NCBI GenBank assembly: GCA_964614795.1
Contig: CAZTME010000070.1
Coordinates: 1-6,009, forward strand
Length of the DNA stretch: 6,009 nucleotides
Direction of reading: 5' to 3'
Source: CAZTME01 sp964614795
Lineage (GTDB): Bacteria > Patescibacteriota > Microgenomatia > UBA1400 > PJMF01
Every line of letters begins with the position of its first letter. Position 1 is the first letter of the stretch. A program made the translations under genes and the position numbers. The notes under the pieces were generated by a model. The model was not told the DNA's origin, searched no databases, and saw only the letters and a list, made by a program, of their open reading frames with translations. Positions 1 through 4,405 of the stretch are shown in pieces.

Positions 1-41
1 TGAAATTCAAATTCAAACAACATATTTTGTGCAGATGTTAA

Positions 42-293
42 TTATCTGGCAGTTTTAGTAGATGAAACACGTTTTTTCTCTATTCTTTTTAGCTGGGAAT
101 TTATCATTACCGCTTTTGCTTCCAAATGATTTGCCAATGGTTGTTTTGCAATGTTGCTTGCCGTACTCAATTTTTTTTGTTGCTTTTTTAATCTTTCAAT
201 ATTCAAATGAGTCAATTTGTTCAACCTGGCTTTGAAAGTCATATTGGGATTGATTCTTTTGCCGGTACCTAAAAAAGAAATTGGTTTAATCAT
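42..293 (-). CDS. Small basic hypothetical protein (83 aa)
   Basis: I do not recognise this protein. It reads from ATG (MIKPISFLGTGK...) to TAA. It is strongly basic, with many Lys and Arg residues and few acidic ones. The middle (about residues 21-75: LNIERLKKQQKK, then NHLEAKAVMINSQLKRIEKK) looks helical and soluble, and no membrane segment or signal peptide is visible. The charge would suit binding to RNA, DNA or the ribosome, but that is a guess. A perfect TATAAT on the same strand lies 11 nt before the ATG, so the mRNA would have a leader of only a few bases and no Shine-Dalgarno site is needed. This is the main reason to treat the frame as a real gene. No terminator is visible in the 41 bases after the stop. 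Confidence 0.55.
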   Translation of the reverse strand: MIKPISFLGTGKRINPNMTFKARLNKLTHLNIERLKKQQKKLSTASNIAKQPLANHLEAKAVMINSQLKRIEKKRVSSTKTAR

Positions 294-304
294 TTCAAAA
301 ATGG

Positions 305-310
305 ATTATA
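305..310 (-). promoter_or_regulatory. -10 box (TATAAT) of the 83-aa gene
   Basis: A consensus TATAAT lies on the minus strand, 11 nt upstream of the ATG at 293. Transcription would start near 298, leaving a leader of about 5 nt. No convincing -35 hexamer is seen at 16-18 bp spacing, so the match rests on the -10 alone. Confidence 0.4.
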
Positions 311-341
311 TCTCAAAAATAGAATGACACCATATAAACTT

Positions 342-434
342 CCCACGAGATTACGCTCGGGGTTTTAGTTTGTTGCAAGCGGAGCTTGCGTTACTGCCTA
401 ACGGTTCCCTCATCGCCAAGCGACCTTAAGGTCG
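342..434. other. Hairpin-dense, GC-richer intergenic segment; candidate structured RNA or dispersed repeat
   Basis: This is the start of the 389-bp gene-free stretch 294-682 and is clearly richer in G+C than its surroundings. It holds in order: CGAG(346-349)/CTCG(356-359) with a 6-nt loop, followed by GGGGTTTT; the hairpin GCAAGC(375-380)-GGA-GCTTGC(384-389); an alternative stem CTTG-CG(385-390)/CG-c-CAAG(414-420); and the perfect 14-bp palindrome CGACCTTAAGGTCG (421-434). Bases 381-401 closely match 3900-3920 (19 of 21). No credible open frame covers the segment. It could be a small structured RNA, a dispersed palindromic repeat or a relic of one. The coding strand of any RNA is unknown; the shared block reads on the plus strand. 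Confidence 0.45.
381..401 (+). repeat. Copy 1 of a 21-bp intergenic repeat with core TACTGCCTAA
   Basis: The block starts GGAGCTTG and ends TACTGCCTAA. It matches 3900-3920 at 19 of 21 positions. The two differences, at 389 and 391, lie in the arm that would pair with downstream bases. Both copies are intergenic and in the same orientation, about 3.5 kb apart. Confidence 0.6.
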
Positions 435-563
435 GGGATTTAAGGAAGGAAGGTTAAAAATTAGATGTAATAAACAACCGAATGATATTTTCGTGCCATA
501 AACCTCATTATCTTCCAAAGTTTGCTCCCCAAGAATAAACATTTTAATCTCAACGTGAAATTG
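435..563. other. Gene-free spacer with no recognised feature
   Basis: This is the middle of the 294-682 gene-free stretch. It is AT-rich and has no strong hairpin, RNA gene or promoter that I can support. A 38-codon minus-strand frame (426-542) exists, but it has no good ribosome binding site and runs into the hairpin segment, so it is not called. Confidence 0.4.
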
Positions 564-587
564 TGAGTTTGCTATATAGCAAACTCA
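564..587. repeat. 24-bp perfect palindrome (TGAGTTTGCTA/TAGCAAACTCA arms)
   Basis: The arms are TGAGTTTGCTA and TAGCAAACTCA around a central TA/AT step, giving perfect dyad symmetry over 24 bp. Its first 15 bases (TGAGTTTGCTATATA) recur exactly at 658-672, over the -10 region of the methyltransferase gene. It may be an operator for a dimeric regulator or a short dispersed palindrome. It lacks a T-run, so it is not a typical terminator. Confidence 0.7.
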
Positions 588-643
588 AACCAGAATGACA
601 CTTAATTAACGGCCGATTTGTCTGGTTTAATGCTAGGTACAAA

Positions 644-672
644 CTGACGTTTGGTTTTGAGTTTGCTATATA
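644..672 (+). promoter_or_regulatory. Promoter of the methyltransferase gene, nearly leaderless
   Basis: CTGACG (644-649), a 17-bp spacer and TATATA (667-672) preceded by an extended -10 TGC (664-666). An overlapping perfect TATAAT lies at 669-674. Either reading puts the transcript start within a few bases of the ATG at 683, so the mRNA should be leaderless or nearly so, in line with the absence of a Shine-Dalgarno site. The -10 region carries one half of the palindrome at 564-587, so the same factor could bind both. A small inverted repeat CAAAC-TGAC-GTTTG (640-653) covers the -35. Confidence 0.5.
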
Positions 673-682
673 ATCAAAACAC

Positions 683-1594
683 ATGAAAGACTCCTATCAA
701 TTACTTGATTTCGGCAATCTTCAAAGATTAGAACTTTGGGCAGACAAAAAAATCATTCGACCGGATAAATCTGCAATTGGTCAACCAAAACAGCCTGAAT
801 TATGGCAATCTCCCGATTGTATTTTTTTACCCTTCTCTGCCGGAAATCACCAAGGTAAATGGCAAGGTAAAAATTTATCTCAAACCGATTGGCAAGTGAG
901 ATTTAATCAATGGAGATTCTCAGTGCGTCTGGGAAGCACCAAACAATTAGGTTTTTTTCCAGAGCAATTGCCAATCTGGGAACTTCTTTCACAAATTATT
1001 GCCGAAGTGAAGTCACAATCATCTGCTGAAATATCTCTTTTAAACGGATTTGCATATACTGGAGTCGCCAGCATTATCTCTAGTTTAGCTGGAGCAAAAG
1101 TTACCCACGTGGATAGTAATGCTAATGCCATAAATCAGGCGAGATTAAATCAAGAACTCAATCAAGCGCCAAACACTATTCGTTGGATAAAAGAAGATGT
1201 TATCAGCTTCATGCAAAGAGAAGCGAGACGCGAACATCACTACGATATAATTATCCTTGATCCACCCGCATTTGGACATGGATCAAAAGGAGAAAGATTT
1301 TCAATTCATAAAAATCTTTTGGATTTACTTAAGTTGAGTGGCAAACTATTCTCCAGAGATCCTTTAATTCTAGCTCTTTCTCTCTACTCAGGTAATCAAG
1401 AATTTTCCAAAATTAAAAATAACCTCAAAATCGAACTTCCTTATTTTAATTTTTATTCCGTGCCCTTAGTTTTGTTTGCAAAATCTGGAAAAATACTTTC
1501 AACGGGAACAACAATCCTTGGTTTTAACAAGTCATTGCAAAGCAACACCAAATTTTTATCGAAATTGAAGACCATCAATAAGGTTGGAATCTGA
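683..1594 (+). CDS. Class I SAM-dependent methyltransferase, RlmI/RlmK-like (COG1092 type)
   Basis: A probable cytosolic methyltransferase of 303 residues that transfers a methyl group from S-adenosylmethionine, most likely to a base in rRNA. The N-terminal part (residues 1-95) has the YQLLDFG...LE...IIRP opening and the GFFPEQ motif (90-95) known from this family. The Rossmann domain follows: motif I LLNGFAYTGVAS (119-130), the acidic residue after strand 2 in THVDSN (D144), and the catalytic-type motif IV DPPAFGHG followed by SKGERF (193-206). The RWIKED...REARR...YDIIILDPP stretch (167-195) is also typical. Characterised relatives such as RlmI make m5C in 23S rRNA, but the exact substrate here is not shown. 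It lacks the N-terminal PUA domain of E. coli RlmI. It starts at ATG almost on top of its promoter and stops with TGA, overlapping the convergent neighbour by 39 bp. Confidence 0.85.
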   Translation: MKDSYQLLDFGNLQRLELWADKKIIRPDKSAIGQPKQPELWQSPDCIFLPFSAGNHQGKWQGKNLSQTDWQVRFNQWRFSVRLGSTKQLGFFPEQLPIWELLSQIIAEVKSQSSAEISLLNGFAYTGVASIISSLAGAKVTHVDSNANAINQARLNQELNQAPNTIRWIKEDVISFMQREARREHHYDIIILDPPAFGHGSKGERFSIHKNLLDLLKLSGKLFSRDPLILALSLYSGNQEFSKIKNNLKIELPYFNFYSVPLVLFAKSGKILSTGTTILGFNKSLQSNTKFLSKLKTINKVGI

Positions 1595-3127
1595 AGAAAT
1601 TTTTTGTTCTTCTAAAGTTAAATCAAAAACTGCAACTTGATAACCATTGGGATATTTCCAATAATCGAGTGGTTCTTTATCTATTTTCACTTGTTCTTTC
1701 TGCCAATATTTTTCATTCGCATATGGATTAAGATTATCATTGCGACCAATAATTAATACTGTTTTAGGTTTTTTTTGATAGTTATGAATTATTTTATTTA
1801 AATTTTTAGCTTGAAATTTCAATCCATATTTTGCTTGATAACCATATTGGTCCATCGTGAAAACGTAATATCCAAATTCATCTGAGTATTTTTCAAAAAT
1901 ATCTTTGGCCATTTGACGATAAAATGACCAATAAATTTCATGATCGTCAACTTGAGCTTGCCAATAAATAACACTTCTTTGAAGAGCAAAATACAAATTA
2001 AAGCCTACAATTATTAAAAAAGAAATTTTTATCCAAATTGCTTTTGTCTGAAAAACATACCACACAATCCAACCAGTAATTAACAGCCAAAATCCTTCAT
2101 AGTAATATGACCAAATCGCGCCTTTGAAAGGTAGGGTAATCATCCAAAAACCAAGCATAAAATATATTGACAATTTGGAAAAAAGCGAAAGACTTGAATT
2201 AATTTTTCTTGATGTTGTTAAAGCTAATATTAAGGTTATTAATCCAATTAATCCTCCAGCAATAGTGCTCCATGAGTTTGAGTATTGCCTAAAAAGAGAA
2301 AGAGAATCAAAAAATGCAAACATTCTTTGTCTTAGATAATCAACGAAATTAAAATCACTTTGACTATTGTTCTGAAAATATGCGAGAACTGATCTCAGCT
2401 GTAAAAAATCATGACGAAGATCAAATATCACAAATGTAGAAAGCGGAATAATGATTAAAAACCACCACATCACAGATTTGATATTATTATTTTTCCATTG
2501 ATAAAAGGTGAGTAAGAAAAAAGATAAGATTGTAATGGGAACGCCAAAGGCCATCTGAAATTGAATTAACAATCCAAGAAGAAGGATGCTAGAAATCAAC
2601 CACCTTATTTTCTTGGTCGAAAGATATTTCCAAATAGAGAAAATTGCATAAAAAGCTAGAAACAGAACTGGACTTTGTTGACCAAAACCCATTGAAGAAA
2701 AAACCATCAGTATTGAAAACAGACCTATCGTCATCCAAGCCACAGATTTTTCAAAAACATTTCTTAATGCAAAAAATGCTACTACCAATGCAAAATGAAA
2801 TAAGAAGAACCACCAAATTCCAATCACTGCCGGATCACCATCCGATAGGATAAAAACGGGAAGATTTAAGTAATACCAAGCCGGACCATGAAAAACTCCG
2901 CTCACTCCCCCACTTCGCGGGCCGATGAGAGTAAATTTTTTTGTTTCAACTATTTCATCCATAACTAAAAAATCCCGCGCAATATCGGTATGAAATAAAA
3001 TATCTTGTTTAAAAATTGGGAATAAATTAAGCAATAAAGAGAAAGCCACCAAACAGATACCAACAATCATGGCAAAATTGTTTTTGAAATTTTTTTGATT
3101 AAAAAAAACTACAATATTATTTTTCAA
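1556..3127 (-). CDS. Polytopic membrane protein, GT-C glycosyltransferase-like (PMT/ArnT-type fold)
   Basis: A 523-residue integral membrane protein. About eleven hydrophobic segments are visible, near residues 18-38, 100-120, 130-148, 150-167, 175-190, 191-208, 217-235, 288-304, 318-336, 341-360 and 363-381. A hydrophilic C-terminal domain (382-523) follows. The first loop after TM1 has HTDIARD (46-52) and then FHGPAWYYLNLP (79-90). In GT-C enzymes an acidic residue at this place is catalytic, so D48 or D52 is the candidate. Such enzymes move sugars from lipid-linked donors to lipids, glycans or proteins on the outer face of the membrane; donor and acceptor here are unknown. The start is TTG, directly after an in-frame TAG and 5 nt from a GGAG on the same strand. 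An ATG at residue 20 is the alternative but lacks a Shine-Dalgarno site and would cut into TM1. It ends in TAA inside the 3' end of the convergent methyltransferase gene. Confidence 0.75.
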   Translation of the reverse strand: MKNNIVVFFNQKNFKNNFAMIVGICLVAFSLLLNLFPIFKQDILFHTDIARDFLVMDEIVETKKFTLIGPRSGGVSGVFHGPAWYYLNLPVFILSDGDPAVIGIWWFFLFHFALVVAFFALRNVFEKSVAWMTIGLFSILMVFSSMGFGQQSPVLFLAFYAIFSIWKYLSTKKIRWLISSILLLGLLIQFQMAFGVPITILSFFLLTFYQWKNNNIKSVMWWFLIIIPLSTFVIFDLRHDFLQLRSVLAYFQNNSQSDFNFVDYLRQRMFAFFDSLSLFRQYSNSWSTIAGGLIGLITLILALTTSRKINSSLSLFSKLSIYFMLGFWMITLPFKGAIWSYYYEGFWLLITGWIVWYVFQTKAIWIKISFLIIVGFNLYFALQRSVIYWQAQVDDHEIYWSFYRQMAKDIFEKYSDEFGYYVFTMDQYGYQAKYGLKFQAKNLNKIIHNYQKKPKTVLIIGRNDNLNPYANEKYWQKEQVKIDKEPLDYWKYPNGYQVAVFDLTLEEQKISSDSNLIDGLQFR

Positions 3128-3132
3128 CTAGA

Positions 3133-3136
3133 CTCC
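3133..3136 (-). promoter_or_regulatory. Shine-Dalgarno GGAG that sets the TTG start at 3127
   Basis: Minus-strand GTGGAG is followed by TCTAG (5 nt) and then TTG. The TAG of that spacer is an in-frame stop, so TTG is the first possible start in this frame. Confidence 0.6.
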
Positions 3137-3148
3137 ACTCTTAAAAGA

Positions 3149-3168
3149 AGATCAACAAAAATTGATCT
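3149..3168. repeat. Perfect 7-bp inverted repeat upstream of the GT-C gene
   Basis: AGATCAA (3149-3155), the 6-nt loop CAAAAA and TTGATCT (3162-3168). It lies between the two divergent genes, 22 bp before the TTG start, near the putative transcript start of the leftward gene. It could be an operator or a 5'-leader hairpin. No T-run follows on either strand, so it is unlikely to be a terminator. Confidence 0.5.
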
Positions 3169-3173
3169 ACATA

Positions 3174-3202
3174 ATCATTACGGTTATTGAACAACTTGTC
3201 TA
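3174..3202 (-). promoter_or_regulatory. Possible promoter of the GT-C gene
   Basis: On the minus strand TAGACA (3197-3202) is 5 of 6 to the -35 consensus. A 17-bp spacer leads to AATGAT (3174-3179), 4 of 6 to the -10. Transcription would begin near 3167, within the inverted repeat 3149-3168. Confidence 0.3.
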
Positions 3203-3226
3203 TTGTAACGGAAAAATGTTGATAAT
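3196..3226 (+). promoter_or_regulatory. Weak possible promoter of the 183-aa gene
   Basis: TTGTCT (3196-3201) and GATAAT (3221-3226) on the plus strand, with a long 19-bp spacer. The -35 overlaps that of the divergent leftward promoter, so the two genes may compete for polymerase. The call is weak. Confidence 0.22.
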
Positions 3227-3275
3227 TGAATCTTGTCATCCTCATCTTTAAATGCTTAAATTCAAACATTGAGAT

Positions 3276-3827
3276 ATGAAATCAAAAAATGTGTTATCTT
3301 TCTTCGCAATTGTTGTAATAATTTCAATATTATCAGCTGTTAGTTTTAAGTATGCTTTTAATCCAATAACTGATTATGGTCTTCAAAGTGCAAAAAATTC
3401 AGTTGATTATTATATTTACAAACCTGAGCCAATTCCCTTAGGTTTGATCAATGCAACAAATTTCACAACAGGAAAAGAGCTTGCGGGCAAAAATAATGCC
3501 GTGAGCGTGGCTTTTAATTATCCTTTAGATGCAAACAAAATCACAGAAGATAATTTTGAGTCAAAAATAATTACAATTACTCAAGTAGCCGTTGAAGAAA
3601 ATTTTGATCTTAAAGTTTTCTCAGAAAACTTTTTAAAAGATTCAACGACACAACCCATTTCGCTTCAATCATCATTCATAAATCAGGCTTACTTCGTTTC
3701 CAAACCTTTTGAAAACACGAATATGAACGCTATTACTCTTCTCATGAATAACAACGTGTTAATCGTGATCTTATCACCAAGAGCAAATTATGAAGAATTA
3801 AAGCAAATGGCTGAGGCATTAAAATAA
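3276..3827 (+). CDS. Exported or membrane-anchored hypothetical protein (183 aa)
   Basis: Residues 1-6 (MKSKNV) are basic and are followed by a hydrophobic segment at about 7-26, with no lipobox cysteine. This indicates a signal anchor, with the rest outside the membrane. The body begins YYIYKPEPIPLGL (45-57) and ends NNNVLIVILSPRANYEELKQMAEALK (158-183). A 'YxPxxIPxGL' start and a final 'ELxxMAEaLK' helix are reminiscent of DUF4367-type extracytoplasmic domains, but this is a resemblance by eye and not a firm family call. No catalytic motif and no cysteines are visible. The ribosome binding site is weak: the GAG at 3271 is only 2 nt from the ATG. The gene stands alone, divergent from the GT-C gene; a shared envelope role is possible but not shown. 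Confidence 0.6.
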   Translation: MKSKNVLSFFAIVVIISILSAVSFKYAFNPITDYGLQSAKNSVDYYIYKPEPIPLGLINATNFTTGKELAGKNNAVSVAFNYPLDANKITEDNFESKIITITQVAVEENFDLKVFSENFLKDSTTQPISLQSSFINQAYFVSKPFENTNMNAITLLMNNNVLIVILSPRANYEELKQMAEALK

Positions 3828-3899
3828 ATTTTTGTCACAATTATCAAACAAGGAGAATATCCATTTTAAACAGATTCTTGATTCTGGCTAAGTGAAACA

Positions 3900-3920
3900 G
3901 GAGCTTGAGCTACTGCCTAA
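3900..3920 (+). repeat. Copy 2 of the 21-bp intergenic repeat with core TACTGCCTAA
   Basis: GGAGCTTG and TACTGCCTAA are identical to copy 1 at 381-401; the differences are A for C at 3908 and C for T at 3910. Here the 5' part pairs with GCTCAAG at 3948-3954, whereas copy 1 pairs with CG-c-CAAG in the equivalent position. Confidence 0.6.
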
Positions 3921-3987
3921 ATGGAAGATTTATCTTCATGATTTACTGCTCAAGAAGCTGGAGTGTGTCAGATGGAAGTTTTTTTTT
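3904..3987 (+). ncRNA. Candidate structured RNA: stem-loops ending in a nine-T run
   Basis: Visible pairings are CTTGAGC(3904-3910)/GCTCAAG(3948-3954), an inner hairpin GAAGA-TTTA-TCTTC (3924-3937), and an alternative stem CTTCAT(3934-3939) with AT-g-GAAG (3972-3978, one bulge) just before T9 (3979-3987). The last would resemble an intrinsic terminator and cannot form together with the inner hairpin. The loop carries the conserved TACTGCCTAA. No promoter or downstream plus-strand target is evident until 4406, so this may be a stand-alone small RNA, a repeat remnant or chance folding. Confidence 0.3.
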
Positions 3988-3991
3988 GAAT

Positions 3992-4003
3992 AGACTTCGG
4001 AGT
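3992..4003 (+). repeat. Left arm of the 12-bp inverted repeat flanking tRNA-Pro
   Basis: AGACTTCGGAGT. Its exact reverse complement lies at 4208-4219, on the other side of the tRNA gene. Confidence 0.6.
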
Positions 4004-4069
4004 TATATTAAGTCATAAGAAATCGAACGAGCCAACAAACTGCACAAAAAATTCACAATGTTTAATTTG

Positions 4070-4143
4070 TCGGGGAGACAGGACTCGAACCTGCGACCAC
4101 CCGCACCCCATGCGGGCATTCTAGCCATCTGAACTACTCCCCG
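4070..4143 (-). tRNA. tRNA-Pro, anticodon GGG
   Basis: The minus strand folds into a complete 74-nt cloverleaf. The acceptor stem is CGGGGAG/CTCCCCG with C1-G72, as is usual for bacterial tRNA-Pro, and the discriminator base is A (4070). The D arm is GTTC-AGATGGCTA-GAAT and the anticodon stem CCCGC/GCGGG has loop ATGGGGT. This gives U33, anticodon GGG (decoding CCC and CCU) and G37, as expected for proline. The variable loop is TGGTC and the T arm GCAGG-TTCGAGT-CCTGT. The 3' CCA is not encoded, so a CCA-adding enzyme must supply it. The gene stands alone, with no other tRNA next to it. Confidence 0.95.
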
Positions 4144-4153
4144 ATTTTGTTAA

Positions 4154-4159
4154 TTAATA
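4154..4159 (-). promoter_or_regulatory. Possible -10 box of tRNA-Pro
   Basis: TATTAA on the minus strand, 10 nt before the mature 5' end. It would start transcription just outside the tRNA. No convincing -35 is seen. Confidence 0.25.
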
Positions 4160-4207
4160 GTTGTTAAAAGAAACCTCCAGCTATTATGGCTCAAAAAATC
4201 ATCTGCC

Positions 4208-4219
4208 ACTCCGAAGTCT
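4208..4219 (-). repeat. Right arm of the 12-bp inverted repeat flanking tRNA-Pro
   Basis: ACTCCGAAGTCT on the plus strand, the exact reverse complement of 3992-4003. Read on the minus strand it continues into GGCAGATGATTTTTTGA, which resembles plus-strand 3960-3989 (GGAGTGTGTCAGATG, then T9GAA). Confidence 0.6.
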
Positions 4220-4249
4220 TGACTCAAATTCACCAATTTTGATTCTTCT

Positions 4250-4280
4250 CTTCAAGAATAATCTTCATGTTAGCTTGAAG
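4250..4280. repeat. Stem-loop CTTCAAG/CTTGAAG
   Basis: Perfect 7-bp arms at 4250-4256 and 4274-4280 around a 17-nt loop, with TTTCTTT after the second arm on the plus strand. It is terminator-like in outline but low in G+C, and no plus-strand gene ends nearby. Confidence 0.35.
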
Positions 4281-4405
4281 TTTCTTTAAACTTTAAAACC
4301 GATTATAACTTCTCAAAGTTATGTTGTATACTAGATTTGTTATTTAGGCATTTATATTGAGTGTTATAGAGATAAAACTTAGTTATTTTAAAAAAGAAAG
4401 CAGAA

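Larger units (their letters stand above)
3828..4069. other. Gene-free spacer left of the tRNA, holding repeats and hairpins
   Basis: This stretch follows the 183-aa gene and has no credible coding frame. It contains an isolated AAGGAG (3850-3855) with no ATG behind it, the second copy of the 21-bp repeat, a long-range stem, a run of nine T (3979-3987), and one arm of a 12-bp inverted repeat whose partner lies beyond the tRNA. No clear terminator follows the upstream gene directly. Confidence 0.5.
4144..4405. other. Gene-free spacer right of the tRNA
   Basis: No coding frame is supported. It holds the right arm of the 12-bp inverted repeat (4208-4219), a stem CTTCAAG(4250-4256)/CTTGAAG(4274-4280) followed by a T-rich tract, and words shared with the left spacer (AAGAATAATCTTCATGTT at 4254-4271 is 15 of 18 identical to 3925-3942). 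A possible TATACT (-10) for the META gene lies at 4327-4332, without a clear -35 and with a leader of about 70 nt. Confidence 0.45.

Noticed and set aside
426..542. Minus-strand 38-codon frame (MFILGEQTLEDNEVYGTK...)
   Set aside because: The first half looks protein-like, but there is no clear ribosome binding site or promoter, and the end runs into the hairpin segment. A gene relic is possible but not supportable.
907..1131. Minus-strand open frame of 74 codons
   Set aside because: It lies inside the well-supported methyltransferase gene and shows no family features of its own.
1592..1594. Recoded TGA (as in some candidate phyla where TGA encodes Gly)
   Set aside because: The methyltransferase ends in TGA, and reading through adds only six codons before TAA. 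No other gene needs TGA as sense, so the standard bacterial code fits.
2124..2339. Plus-strand open frame of 71 codons
   Set aside because: Antisense shadow of the GT-C membrane protein, with no ribosome binding site or motif.
2644..2853. Plus-strand open frame of 69 codons
   Set aside because: Also antisense to the GT-C gene, with Lys/Leu-rich filler typical of a reversed membrane-protein frame.
4070..4143. tRNA-Pro as an attachment site for an integrated element
   Set aside because: No duplicate of the tRNA 3' end, integrase or phage-like gene is in the window.
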